From Candidatus Melainabacteria bacterium (GTDB lineage Bacteria > Cyanobacteriota > Vampirovibrionia > Obscuribacterales > Obscuribacteraceae), in assembly GCA_016716405.1 (NCBI GenBank), contig JADJWK010000003.1, positions 310,001 to 374,000 on the forward strand: DNA of 64,000 bases, in the 5' to 3' direction. Positions 16,517 to 24,847 of the stretch are shown piece by piece. Below the pieces are notes generated by a model. It searched no databases and was not told the DNA's origin. It saw only the letters and a program-made list of their open reading frames with translations. A program made the position numbers and the translations under genes. How positions within the stretch are numbered: position 1 is the stretch's first letter; each line of letters begins with the position of its first letter.

Positions 16517-19204
16517 ATGAGAGTAGTCCATTTCCCGGGTGCCCGGACAGCGCAATTGAGCAAGGTGGGCGGCAAGGGCCAGTCATTGATCCGAATGACT
16601 CAGGTGGGTCTGCCTGTTCCGCCCGGATTCATTCTGACTACCGAGTTCTTTCTGCCCTGGATCGACAGGATCAAAGGCTCCGGTGCCTGGAAAGCCTTTC
16701 TCAAGGTTCATGACGCGGCTATGGAAGAAGCCTGCAAGGTTCTCAAGCAGGAAGCCCTGACCCTGGAGTTCTCGAGAGAGCAGGAGGAAGAGCTCGAGAG
16801 CGCTCTCCGGTCGATGACCCGGAAAGACAGCGACAACGGTGGAAGCGACAACGGGGGAAGCGATAGCGGCAACCAGCTCTATGCAGTACGCTCCTCGTCG
16901 CCTGAAGAGGATCTGGAAGGCTATTCTTTTGCCGGGGGTTACGAGACCATACTCGGTGCCCGGGAGGCGGAGCTGAAAGAGGCGGTGCGCCGCGCCTTCG
17001 CTTCCTGTCTCGATTATCGAGTACAGTTCTACAAGCTAGCTCATGATTTCGACATAACCGAGCCGCGTATCGCCGTTATCGTCCAGGAGCAGATAGCAAG
17101 CGAAGTATCCGGGGTGGTCTTCTCCCTGAATCCGCTCACCAATTGTTATGACGAGGCTGTATTCAACGCTAATTTCGGACTCGGCGAGTCTGTGGTATCG
17201 GGTATGTGCACCCCCGATACCATCGTCGTCGACAAACCGAGCATGCGGGTCATCCATCGCGTAGCCGGCGGCAAGGAAGCCCGGGTCGTGCTTAGAGAAG
17301 GCGGTGGCACCGAAAACGTGTCTTCCGATAGAATATCTTCCGATAAAGTCGCTGGCGGCTCCGGCGAGATCAGTCTCAGTGACGGTCTGGCGCTGTCTCT
17401 CACTCGTTATGTGAAGACCCTGGAAGACGTCTTTCGCAAGCCGGTGGATGTGGAATGGGCGGTGGCCGGCGACCAGGAATATATACTCCAGGCACGTCCC
17501 ATTACTTCCTATGTCCCCATCGATCGCTCCATGCTCACGCCACCCGGCGCTCCGCGCAGGCTCTATCTCGATGTCACCCTGAGCGTTCAGGCCCTGGAGA
17601 AGCCCATCTCTCCCATGGCGGTCTCGCTCATCTCCCGAATGGCTTCTTCAGGATCGCGCAAAGTCTACGGCTTCGATATGACTCGCGACAATATCATGCA
17701 ACTTCTGGTCACCAGCGGCGGAAGGCTCTATATGGTGCTTTCGGAGTTCCTGGCTCTCCTGGGTAAAGAGCGCATGGCCGCCTTTTTCTCCATCGTCGAT
17801 CCGATTACCGCCAGGTCTATCCGGGAGCTCGACACGAGCAGATACCAGGGTCTTCGTCCGAGGCAGCTTCTCGTGCCGGCTATGTTCCTGACCAGAGCCC
17901 CCTTTCTATTGCCCGGAGTCGTGCAGGCTCGCGCCTTCCCGGACCGCGCCCATGCCGGCGCCCAGACCGGCTTGAAGAGATTCATGAAACAGGTGCAGGT
18001 CCTGCGTCAATCCAGGGCCCGGCTGGAGGTCGTGGAAAGAAAGCTTTTCGAGGCTCTTTTCGATTTTCTCGAGCACCATTCCATGCCCTGCTTCCTGGCA
18101 TCGCGCTGGGCAGTCGGGCGGATGAAAATGGCTGCTGCCGGAGCCAGCGACGAAGAGCTTCGCCGGCTCGAGATGGCTCTTCCCAATAATGTCACCACCG
18201 AAATGGGCCTCGATCTCTACAGGCTTTCTCAGGAGCTCGACGAAACCCTCGAGATTGATGAGAACGAGGACATACAGGACCAGACCCTGCCCCCCGAGTT
18301 CATCGAGAAATGGAAAGGCTTCCTGGACAAGTACGGGCATCGCGGTCCCGCCGAGCTCGATATAGCGGTGCCCCGTTATCGTGATGATCCGTCCATGCTT
18401 TTCGAGCAGGTCCGCGTGCTGAGCGAGTCCGCCAGCGAGAAGAACAATCCTCTCAAACGATTCGAGGAGAGCCGCCGTCTCAGGGAAGAGACCTTCGAGC
18501 AGATCTGCCGGCGTCTGGAAAACGACCCCCGGCGCAAGCGGCGCTTTCAGGCTCTCTATCATGTCTGGGTGACCCTGGGCGGTTATAGGGAGCTGCACAA
18601 GTACTGCTTGATTTATGTTTTCGACGCTATCCGGCAGAGATTGCTCGTCGAGGGAGAGCGCCTGGTGAAGAAGAAACGTCTGGAGAGAGTCGAGCAGATT
18701 TTCGATCTCACCATAGACGAGATCGAGAAATTCGGCAGCCGGGGACGCAAAGATCTGGTCGCCATGGCCCGCGCCAACCGCGCTCCCTGCGACCGGCTGG
18801 CCCGGGTAGGGGCGCTTCCGGCAATCATCGATTCCAGGGGCGAGATCTTGAGACCGCCGCCGCCGGCGGTGGCTGAAGACGGCACTGTTCTGGGCGCCGC
18901 TATCTCGAACGGCGTTGTCCGGGGGCGGATAAAAGTGCTCAACTCCCCGGATGAGAAGCCGCTCGAGTACGGCGAGATTCTTGTTGCCCGGGCTACCGAT
19001 CCCGGCTGGACGCCGCTGTTCGTCAATGCCGGCGGCCTCATTCTCGAGGTGGGAGGGCTTCTCCAGCATGGCGCCCTGGTGGCGCGAGAATACGGACTGC
19101 CCTGTGTCGGTGGTGTTACAGGCGCCACCACCCTCTGGGAAGACGGCACCCTGGTAGAGGTGGACGGCGGTACCGGCGTGATTCGCCTGCTCCCCGACGA
19201 TTAG
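16517..19204 (+). CDS. Rifampicin-phosphotransferase / PEP-synthase-like dikinase
   Basis: 895 residues from ATG 16517, preceded by GGGGG; the frame is open back to 16406 but that part overlaps the terminator. Layout: ATP-grasp domain (VGGKGQSLIRM, LYAVRSSSPEEDLEG, EWAVAGDQEYILQARPIT), a large helical middle domain with KYGHRGPAELDIAVPRYRDD, and a C-terminal swivelling domain with the phospho-accepting His (LLQHGALVAREYGLP, His851). This order and the middle motif match rifampicin phosphotransferases, which phosphorylate small molecules via a phosphohistidine. A Ser/Asp/Gly/Asn-rich insertion (DNGGSDNGG, around 16830-16872) interrupts the ATP-grasp part. The real substrate is unknown. Confidence 0.75.
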   Translation: MRVVHFPGARTAQLSKVGGKGQSLIRMTQVGLPVPPGFILTTEFFLPWIDRIKGSGAWKAFLKVHDAAMEEACKVLKQEALTLEFSREQEEELESALRSMTRKDSDNGGSDNGGSDSGNQLYAVRSSSPEEDLEGYSFAGGYETILGAREAELKEAVRRAFASCLDYRVQFYKLAHDFDITEPRIAVIVQEQIASEVSGVVFSLNPLTNCYDEAVFNANFGLGESVVSGMCTPDTIVVDKPSMRVIHRVAGGKEARVVLREGGGTENVSSDRISSDKVAGGSGEISLSDGLALSLTRYVKTLEDVFRKPVDVEWAVAGDQEYILQARPITSYVPIDRSMLTPPGAPRRLYLDVTLSVQALEKPISPMAVSLISRMASSGSRKVYGFDMTRDNIMQLLVTSGGRLYMVLSEFLALLGKERMAAFFSIVDPITARSIRELDTSRYQGLRPRQLLVPAMFLTRAPFLLPGVVQARAFPDRAHAGAQTGLKRFMKQVQVLRQSRARLEVVERKLFEALFDFLEHHSMPCFLASRWAVGRMKMAAAGASDEELRRLEMALPNNVTTEMGLDLYRLSQELDETLEIDENEDIQDQTLPPEFIEKWKGFLDKYGHRGPAELDIAVPRYRDDPSMLFEQVRVLSESASEKNNPLKRFEESRRLREETFEQICRRLENDPRRKRRFQALYHVWVTLGGYRELHKYCLIYVFDAIRQRLLVEGERLVKKKRLERVEQIFDLTIDEIEKFGSRGRKDLVAMARANRAPCDRLARVGALPAIIDSRGEILRPPPPAVAEDGTVLGAAISNGVVRGRIKVLNSPDEKPLEYGEILVARATDPGWTPLFVNAGGLILEVGGLLQHGALVAREYGLPCVGGVTGATTLWEDGTLVEVDGGTGVIRLLPDD

Positions 19205-19345
19205 TCCGACACTACAATTATGCCCCTGGTTTAATCGATCCGGAAAGTCCTGTCGGTTTATCGGAATTCGAGCTGTTTGCCGACTCAGGCAGGACGATCC
19301 GGGAGAGGGGTGCGTGAAAAAGTAAAAAATCTCCAGGCCAATGGC

Positions 19346-20149
19346 TCAGCCTCTGGCGTTCAGGTAGTCGATGAACTCGTCGATGGCTTCGATCCAGTCT
19401 GAGAGATGATCTGCCAGGTGACCGTATTTTTTCTCGTGGGCAAGAGCCTGATCTTTGAGGGTCTGCCGGTTCTGCTCCGCGGCCATGGCGGCTCGTCTGG
19501 CCCAGATCTCCTTTTGTTGCAGGTCCTGTTCCCGGCGGCTCCTGAGCATACTGGCGATGGACTCGAATCGCTTCACGCTGGGAGCGCTTTCCGGAGATTC
19601 TTTCATACGCTCGATATCGCTTTTGAGCTCTTGCGAAACCGCTTTCACTTTGTTCAGGCGCTCTGCATGGGTTGCTTCTCTATCCCGCTCGAGATCCTTT
19701 CTCCAGGCGTGAAGCGTGGATTCGCTGAGCGAGTCCCTGAGGATTTTCATATATCTCCTGGTCGTGCTTGCGTCCAGGCGCAGGGTGTCCGCCTGGTCGC
19801 GCCAGAATGACTCCAGCTCGTCGAGCTTGATCGAGGTGAGAATCAGACCGAGATCGCTTGTGACCGGGCGAAAGCCCGATATGACCTGCTTCAGGGAGAA
19901 GAGCTCCTGGAGCTGATCTTCCAGTCGCGATACGGCGAGCTCGGCGGTCTCGTAGAGACGAGTCTGGAACTCGGTCCGGCCTGTGTCCGGTGCGCTCGCG
20001 GCTTGCGGGCGGCTGCCTGCCTTCAGGCGAAGGAGAGCATGCCTGGCGTCGGAAAGCGCATTCTGAGCCTCGAGATAGACTGCGTCGGGACTCTTGTCAC
20101 GGCTGACCCTGGCCGCGGATCCCATCAGTTTTGCCAGTTTGTTCAACAT
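19346..20149 (-). CDS. Coiled-coil protein of unknown function
   Basis: 267 residues, mostly helical and highly charged, with long coiled-coil-like stretches (LSDARHALLRLKAG, RREQDLQQKEIWARRAAMAA). There is no signal peptide or membrane span. The N-terminal amphipathic helix (MLNKLAKLMGSAARV) and the overall pattern recall PspA/IM30-like proteins only loosely; this is not a family assignment. A strong ribosome site (AAGGAG) precedes ATG 20149. It lies 22 bases downstream of the matrixin-like gene on the same strand, so the two are probably cotranscribed. Confidence 0.55.
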   Translation of the reverse strand: MLNKLAKLMGSAARVSRDKSPDAVYLEAQNALSDARHALLRLKAGSRPQAASAPDTGRTEFQTRLYETAELAVSRLEDQLQELFSLKQVISGFRPVTSDLGLILTSIKLDELESFWRDQADTLRLDASTTRRYMKILRDSLSESTLHAWRKDLERDREATHAERLNKVKAVSQELKSDIERMKESPESAPSVKRFESIASMLRSRREQDLQQKEIWARRAAMAAEQNRQTLKDQALAHEKKYGHLADHLSDWIEAIDEFIDYLNARG

Positions 20150-20171
20150 GGGCTTCTCCTTATTTCGAGAT

Positions 20172-21221
20172 CTATTTCAAGATCGGCGCCGGCAGGCTGT
20201 AGAGGGACCGCAGGACGGCGGAGTCGCTGTTGGTCACCGAATTGGGCAGAACCTGTTTGTGCCCGGTATGCGAATACTTGAGTTTTTCCACCGGATACAT
20301 GATATCGATGGGAGAGTCGCTGTTCTGAAGCCCGAAGGCATGGCCGAACTCGTGGGCTCCCACGGCCTGGACGATGGCCTGCCACTTTTGAAGGGGTTGC
20401 TGCAGGAGGGTGTCCACAGCAATCTGGATGAAGATGGGCTCACCCGGACCGGTGCTGTATACGGTGCTGGCCAGTTCCGGTCCTTTGAATTTCGAGCACC
20501 AGTAGACGAGAATATCAGCCCGGGCAGGATCCTTGACCAGCTTGTATTTCAGAAAGCCTTCCGTGTCGGCCCATGCCCATTCATCGAGACCTTTTCTGAC
20601 CGAGACATCGAAACCGTCTTGATAATGCTTCTGTTTGAAGAGGGTGCCGGCGATGTTGCGATTGCGCAGCAATTTCGCCAGCTCGACGATTCTGTCCGGT
20701 TTGAGACGATCTCCCTGATAGGCTCTGGGAAGCTCCAGCCCATCGGAGATATAGACTTTGACCGGCATGCTCTTCTCGGCCCAGTGGAAGAATTTGCCGT
20801 TCACATTCAGGCAGCAATACGGCCTGACACGACTGAATTCTTTTCGATAGCTGTCGAAGCACTTCAGGGCGTTTTTCCTGAAGTTGGAAGACTCGTTGGA
20901 GACCAGGACCACTTTGATGAGGGCGTCTTCCGCCTGTTTGAAATCGCCGGCATGGACACAGGTCAGACCAAGATAATATTGGACCGAAGCGTCCAGGGGC
21001 TCCAGCTCGGTGGCTTCCTTGAACTTCGGAATGGCGCTCGGGTAATCCTTGCGATTGAAATGAGCCATGCCTTCCGATACCAGGCTGTTGAATCGCCGGC
21101 GCTTCTCCAGGGCTTCTTTCCTGACTCTGGCGAAGCCTGCCCGGGGGACGGTCAATCCTGCCGTCACGCACAGCGAAAGCATGGTCAGGGCGATAATCGA
21201 GAATTTCCGGGGACGCATCAT
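20172..21221 (-). CDS. Secreted matrixin-like metalloprotease with N-terminal TPR
   Basis: 349 residues: signal peptide (IIALTMLSLCVTAGLTV), a TPR-like pair (EGMAHFNRKDYPSAIPKFKE, LGLTCVHAGDFKQAEDAL), then a metzincin-like domain with the zinc motif HEFGHAFGLQNS and the Met-turn region IDIMYP. In matrixins the motif is HExxHxxGxxH; here the third ligand position is Asn, though a nearby Asp or Ser might substitute. It might therefore bind zinc weakly or be inactive. It starts with tandem ATGs only 8 bases from a -10 box. Confidence 0.7.
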   Translation of the reverse strand: MMRPRKFSIIALTMLSLCVTAGLTVPRAGFARVRKEALEKRRRFNSLVSEGMAHFNRKDYPSAIPKFKEATELEPLDASVQYYLGLTCVHAGDFKQAEDALIKVVLVSNESSNFRKNALKCFDSYRKEFSRVRPYCCLNVNGKFFHWAEKSMPVKVYISDGLELPRAYQGDRLKPDRIVELAKLLRNRNIAGTLFKQKHYQDGFDVSVRKGLDEWAWADTEGFLKYKLVKDPARADILVYWCSKFKGPELASTVYSTGPGEPIFIQIAVDTLLQQPLQKWQAIVQAVGAHEFGHAFGLQNSDSPIDIMYPVEKLKYSHTGHKQVLPNSVTNSDSAVLRSLYSLPAPILK

Positions 21222-21229
21222 AAGGGTAC

Positions 21230-21235
21230 AGTATA
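21230..21235 (-). promoter_or_regulatory. -10 box TATACT before the matrixin-like gene
   Basis: On the minus strand TATACT ends 8 bases before ATG 21221, with no ribosome site in between; the start codon is doubled (ATGATG). A probable leaderless transcript. Confidence 0.4.
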
Positions 21236-21253
21236 GACCCTTTTGGTCTGTTT

Positions 21254-22168
21254 CTACTGCGCCCGTTTGCGTCTGGAAATGAAAACGAAAAGTCCCGCCA
21301 GGACGGCCAGAGCGGTGATACAGAGGACAGTGACCATACAGAGGACATAGAAGACGATCTGGGCGACTGTGGATTTGATCCCGCCGATTTCTTCCCTGAG
21401 GAGCTGGATCTCTTCTTTGACCGAATCAAGAGAGCCGGACACCGCTTGCAAGGGCTCGCTGAGACCGCTTATCGGATGCGACAGGGCCGATATGGGCTTG
21501 CTCAGCGCCTGAACCGGTTGACCCAGGTCGGTGAGGGGCTTTTTCAGATCGTCGAGAGGCTGCTTGAGCTCGTTGATTGGACGCTTGAGACCGGAGATCT
21601 CGGATCCGACGGTTTTTATAGGTTGCTGAAGACCGCCGGTGGTTTCTTTGAGACCGGATAGAGGCTCGTTCAGCCCTTTCAGTGGCTGCTCCAGTTCTTT
21701 AATCGCTCCGTCGAGCTGTTTGAGCGGGGGCTCGAGCTTCTTGATCGGCTCGCTGAGATTGCGCAGCGGATTCTGGAGGCTTTCGAGACCTTTCTGGGTG
21801 CCTTTGAGAGGCTGGAGAAGAGTCATCGGCATTGTGAGAGTGGATTCGAGGATATCGCGCCCGTCGTCGTCGTCCTCCCGGTTCTCCCTGTTGTCTCGAT
21901 CCGTGGCAGTCCGGGTGACCGAGGCTTTGGTCTGGGCTGTATGCCCGCCCACGGTCCGATTCTGCCCGAACTGCAGATCGGCTCGATCGTCACCGGCGCC
22001 GGTGCCCGGTCTCGATGGAACCTCTGTGTAAGCGGCTGTTGCCAGCTTCTCGTTCTGAACTCTGTCTGCTTTGCCGAAAAAGAACCACTTCGCCTGGGCA
22101 TCTCCGCCTGTGGCGAATATGGCGGCGGTCGAGAAAGCAGCGATTGCAGTTACTTTTCTGTAATTCAT
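21254..22168 (-). CDS. Membrane protein with proline-containing heptad repeats
   Basis: 304 residues from ATG 22168, which has a clear ribosome site (GGAGAG); the frame extends further upstream but without one. A signal peptide (AAFSTAAIFATGGDAQA) is followed by an acidic linker, about twenty seven-residue repeats of the form LxxPLxx (for example LNEPLSGLKETT, LKQPLDDLKKPL), a short charged coiled coil (SVKEEIQLLREEIGG) and a C-terminal membrane span ending in RRKRAQ. The proline at a fixed heptad position is unusual for coiled coils. No function is known; a surface or periplasmic spacer is a guess. Confidence 0.6.
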   Translation of the reverse strand: MNYRKVTAIAAFSTAAIFATGGDAQAKWFFFGKADRVQNEKLATAAYTEVPSRPGTGAGDDRADLQFGQNRTVGGHTAQTKASVTRTATDRDNRENREDDDDGRDILESTLTMPMTLLQPLKGTQKGLESLQNPLRNLSEPIKKLEPPLKQLDGAIKELEQPLKGLNEPLSGLKETTGGLQQPIKTVGSEISGLKRPINELKQPLDDLKKPLTDLGQPVQALSKPISALSHPISGLSEPLQAVSGSLDSVKEEIQLLREEIGGIKSTVAQIVFYVLCMVTVLCITALAVLAGLFVFISRRKRAQ

Positions 22169-22241
22169 TTTCTTGCGCTCTCCGGTTGTCCAGACTAGCA
22201 CAATACAATAGGGTTGAGATTTTTTTTCCGTAAACAAGCCT

Positions 22242-23036
22242 GTGAATAGCCACACCGAGCAGCTCCTGAAAGATCTGTCAGAAAGAGAGAACCTCTTTCT
22301 GGCTTTCGATCGGGACGGAACCCTGGTGGATTATGCCGATCATCCTGATCTGGCGGTGATGAGCGACGAGTTGAAAGAGACGCTTCGGGCTCTTGCCCGG
22401 CTCAGCGGCATCGAGATAGCCATCGTCAGCGCCAGATCGATCAGGTCCCTGGAGCGCGATTTCGATGCCGGAGACGGTGTCAGCCTGGCAGGCAATTACG
22501 GTCTGGAAGTGCGTCTCCGGGACGGGAGCGCCATTGTCGAGGCGGCCATCGCCGAAGCCATACCCGAGCTCGAGACGATCGTCCGGAGGCTCGCGCCCCT
22601 GGCTGACGAAGATACAGGCGGGATTCTCGAGGATCACGGTCTGTCCATCTGTTTGCACTGGCACAGGATTGCCGAGAGCAGAATGGCCTTTGTACGCGAG
22701 CAGATACAGGCGATCAGGGAGGATCTCGATAAGGTTCGCTTTCAAGACTATCCGACGAGTTTCGAGTTCGTTCCCGACATCGACTGGTCCAAGGCTGATG
22801 GGCTCAGGGTTCTCGAGCGCCGTCTGGGTCTGGGCGGGAAGAATGTATTTTCTCTTTTCTTTGGAGACACCGATTCGGACGAGCCCGGCTTCGAATGGTC
22901 CCATTCTCGAGGCGGCAGCTCGGTCAGGGTGGGAAGCCCGAAAGTGGCTTCTATTGCAAAATACAGGCTTGAAAGACCGGCGCAAGTTGGAGAACTTTTG
23001 TCTCGATTGCTCGAGCTCCGAACGAGCAGGGGTTAG
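22242..23036 (+). CDS. otsB: Trehalose-6-phosphate phosphatase
   Basis: HAD-superfamily phosphatase of 264 residues that converts trehalose-6-phosphate into trehalose in the cytosol. Motif I is FDRDGTLVDYADHP, motif II includes AIVSARS, and motif IV is FFGDTDSDEPGF. The cap sequence LAGNYGLEVRLRDGS is typical of OtsB. The start is GTG 22242 with no strong ribosome site; the gene is divergent from the heptad-repeat gene 74 bases away. It precedes the GT20 synthase gene at 23326, the natural pathway partner. Confidence 0.88.
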   Translation: MNSHTEQLLKDLSERENLFLAFDRDGTLVDYADHPDLAVMSDELKETLRALARLSGIEIAIVSARSIRSLERDFDAGDGVSLAGNYGLEVRLRDGSAIVEAAIAEAIPELETIVRRLAPLADEDTGGILEDHGLSICLHWHRIAESRMAFVREQIQAIREDLDKVRFQDYPTSFEFVPDIDWSKADGLRVLERRLGLGGKNVFSLFFGDTDSDEPGFEWSHSRGGSSVRVGSPKVASIAKYRLERPAQVGELLSRLLELRTSRG

Positions 23037-23325
23037 GTCAGTCGGGCCATGGCTTTTCAAAGACGGAGCCGACAGTTTGCGCCTGAAAAAGATCTCACAG
23101 TTCTGGAATATGTAATCCTGTGAGGGTTTAATCAGGGGAGCCGGCAGCCGGATGGCTTCGCGTAGACGCGTAGAAAGGAAGCGGTGGCTTCGAGTCCCCA
23201 TTCATTTGCCAGTTAGCCAGTTAGCCAGTTAGCCAGGTAGAAAGTAGAGACAATCCGGTTTTTTTCTTGTCCCCGACTGACTTCGCGGGGATGAGGCTTG
23301 TCGTAGTGGTGAAGGAAAGAAATAT
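23037..23325. other. 289-bp gap between otsB and otsA-like genes
   Basis: No coding frame of note. It holds a 7-bp inverted repeat (CTCACAG 23094-23100 with CTGTGAG 23118-23124), an octamer tandem repeat at 23208-23239, and a TCCCC/GGGGA stem near the 3' end. The segment near 23190 (GGCTTCGAGTCCCC) superficially resembles a tRNA T-arm but no tRNA fold is complete. Confidence 0.5.
23208..23239 (+). repeat. 8-bp tandem repeat, four copies
   Basis: GCCAGTTA three times, then GCCAGGTA, directly head to tail in the gap upstream of the otsA-like gene, about 90 bases before its ATG. An eight-base unit count change would shift spacing in the leader without touching a protein. Confidence 0.9.
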
Positions 23326-24840
23326 ATGTTAAGCATCGCATCGTATCGTGGTCCGGGGATGGCGGGTGGCGTCTCAACGGCACTGGGTACTTTGTGGAAG
23401 ACGGTCGGGGAAAGAGCGCAGAACTGGTACTACATCTGCTCCAAATCCGAGTCGATCAAATGCGCAAGCAAGCAGGCAGAGAATGCCTCCCGGTCAAGCC
23501 TGGAGCTGATTCTCAATCCGCAGCTCATCCAGGCCCATTATCACTACTGCAATGATTTCATCTGGCCGGTCATGCACGACCTTCCCCAGCATGCCTCGTA
23601 TCGAAGGCAGGACCGGGAGCGTTATGCGCACTTCAACCGTCAGTTCGCCAGGGTTATCGAAAGTAAGCGGCGCGGCAGCGACAATATCTGTTTTATCCAG
23701 GACTATCAGCTTGCCCTGGCATCCCGTCATTTCGCGGGTCCCAAACAGATCTTCTGGCATATTCCCTGGCCCGCAGAAGTCCTGCCCGAGCATGTCGAGC
23801 CGGTCAGAGAGATCGCCGAAGGTCTCCTGGCTTGTGAAGCCATCGGTTTCCACACCGCCGAATATGCCGACAATTTCGCCCGCTTCGTCAGGGACCATCT
23901 GAGCGAAGTTTCGGTGGTGACATTCCGCAGAGATCGCGAGAATCGTCTCAGGGCAGTCACCGCCTCCGGAGCGCCCTCCGGAGAGCGGCGCTCCGCCGGA
24001 CGCCTCCGGGTTCTGGTTCGTAACGGTCTCACCCAGAAATTGTCGCGAGTCTTCGTCGCGCCGCTGGGTCTCGACATCGATTACTGGCAGCAATTGAGCC
24101 GAGCCTCCTCTAGCTTCGATCGGCAGCTATACGAGATGGGTCTGGGCGACGGCTATGTTCTCTCGGTGGATCGCGCCGACTACACCAAGGGAGTATTCGA
24201 GCGGATTAAAGCAATCGATGTGTTCTTTTGCAAGTATCCGCACTGGGCGGGTCTGACCAGATTCGTCCAGATCTGCGGTCGGACCCGGGAGGGACTTTCG
24301 GCATTCGACCAGTACTGGAGCAAATGCCGCGGTCTTGCCGAGTCGGTGAACCGCCGTCATGGCACGGATAACTGGGATCCCATAGTCTGGATCGACACGC
24401 CCATGAGTCCGGAGCTTCTCTCCGGTTGTTATCGCAATGCCCGGGTGATGATGGTCAACCCCGTCCGGGACGGGCTCAATCTCACCGCCAAGGAGTTTTT
24501 CGTCTGTCAGAATGACGATCCCGGTACCCTGCTCCTTTCGCCTGGAGCCGGTGCCTGGCATGAGGTCGGGGACCAGGCTGTCTATGCCGATCCGCATAAC
24601 AGCCTCCAGATGGCCGAAGCTATCGAGGAGAGCCTGCGGATGCCGCTGCAGGAGCGGCAGCAGCGTGCCGGAGCAGTGCTTCGCACGCTTTCGGACAATA
24701 CTCTTGCAGACTGGTGCCAGTTCTTCGCCGGACACACCACATCGCAATACAGCGAGAAACGCTATGCTCAGTATTTGAGCAGAGCTGATTCGAGTGGTGC
24801 CGGCAGCATTGTCATGGCTGCCGGATCCAGAAGGCGCTGA
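23326..24840 (+). CDS. otsA: Trehalose-6-phosphate synthase-like GT20 glycosyltransferase
   Basis: 504 residues of glycosyltransferase family 20, which joins a nucleotide-activated glucose to glucose-6-phosphate (OtsA) or to glycerol-3-phosphate (GgpS). Signatures: GGVSTALGTLW (N-terminal glycine-rich loop), WHIPWPAEVLPEH, FHTAEYADNF, LSVDRADYTKGVFERIKAI and RDGLNLTAKEF. The partner OtsB upstream makes trehalose the likely product, but glucosylglycerol phosphate cannot be excluded. A ribosome site (GAAGGAAAG) precedes ATG 23326. The stop lies 7 bases from the convergent kinase gene. Confidence 0.8.
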   Translation: MLSIASYRGPGMAGGVSTALGTLWKTVGERAQNWYYICSKSESIKCASKQAENASRSSLELILNPQLIQAHYHYCNDFIWPVMHDLPQHASYRRQDRERYAHFNRQFARVIESKRRGSDNICFIQDYQLALASRHFAGPKQIFWHIPWPAEVLPEHVEPVREIAEGLLACEAIGFHTAEYADNFARFVRDHLSEVSVVTFRRDRENRLRAVTASGAPSGERRSAGRLRVLVRNGLTQKLSRVFVAPLGLDIDYWQQLSRASSSFDRQLYEMGLGDGYVLSVDRADYTKGVFERIKAIDVFFCKYPHWAGLTRFVQICGRTREGLSAFDQYWSKCRGLAESVNRRHGTDNWDPIVWIDTPMSPELLSGCYRNARVMMVNPVRDGLNLTAKEFFVCQNDDPGTLLLSPGAGAWHEVGDQAVYADPHNSLQMAEAIEESLRMPLQERQQRAGAVLRTLSDNTLADWCQFFAGHTTSQYSEKRYAQYLSRADSSGAGSIVMAAGSRRR

Positions 24841-24847
24841 GGATCGC

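Noticed and set aside
19247..19295. 8-bp inverted repeat between convergent genes, as a bidirectional terminator
   Set aside because: A 33-base loop and no T-run make it too weak to call.
23160..23205. tRNA-like T-arm sequence (GGCTTCGAGTCCCC)
   Set aside because: No acceptor, D-arm or anticodon stem could be fitted around it.
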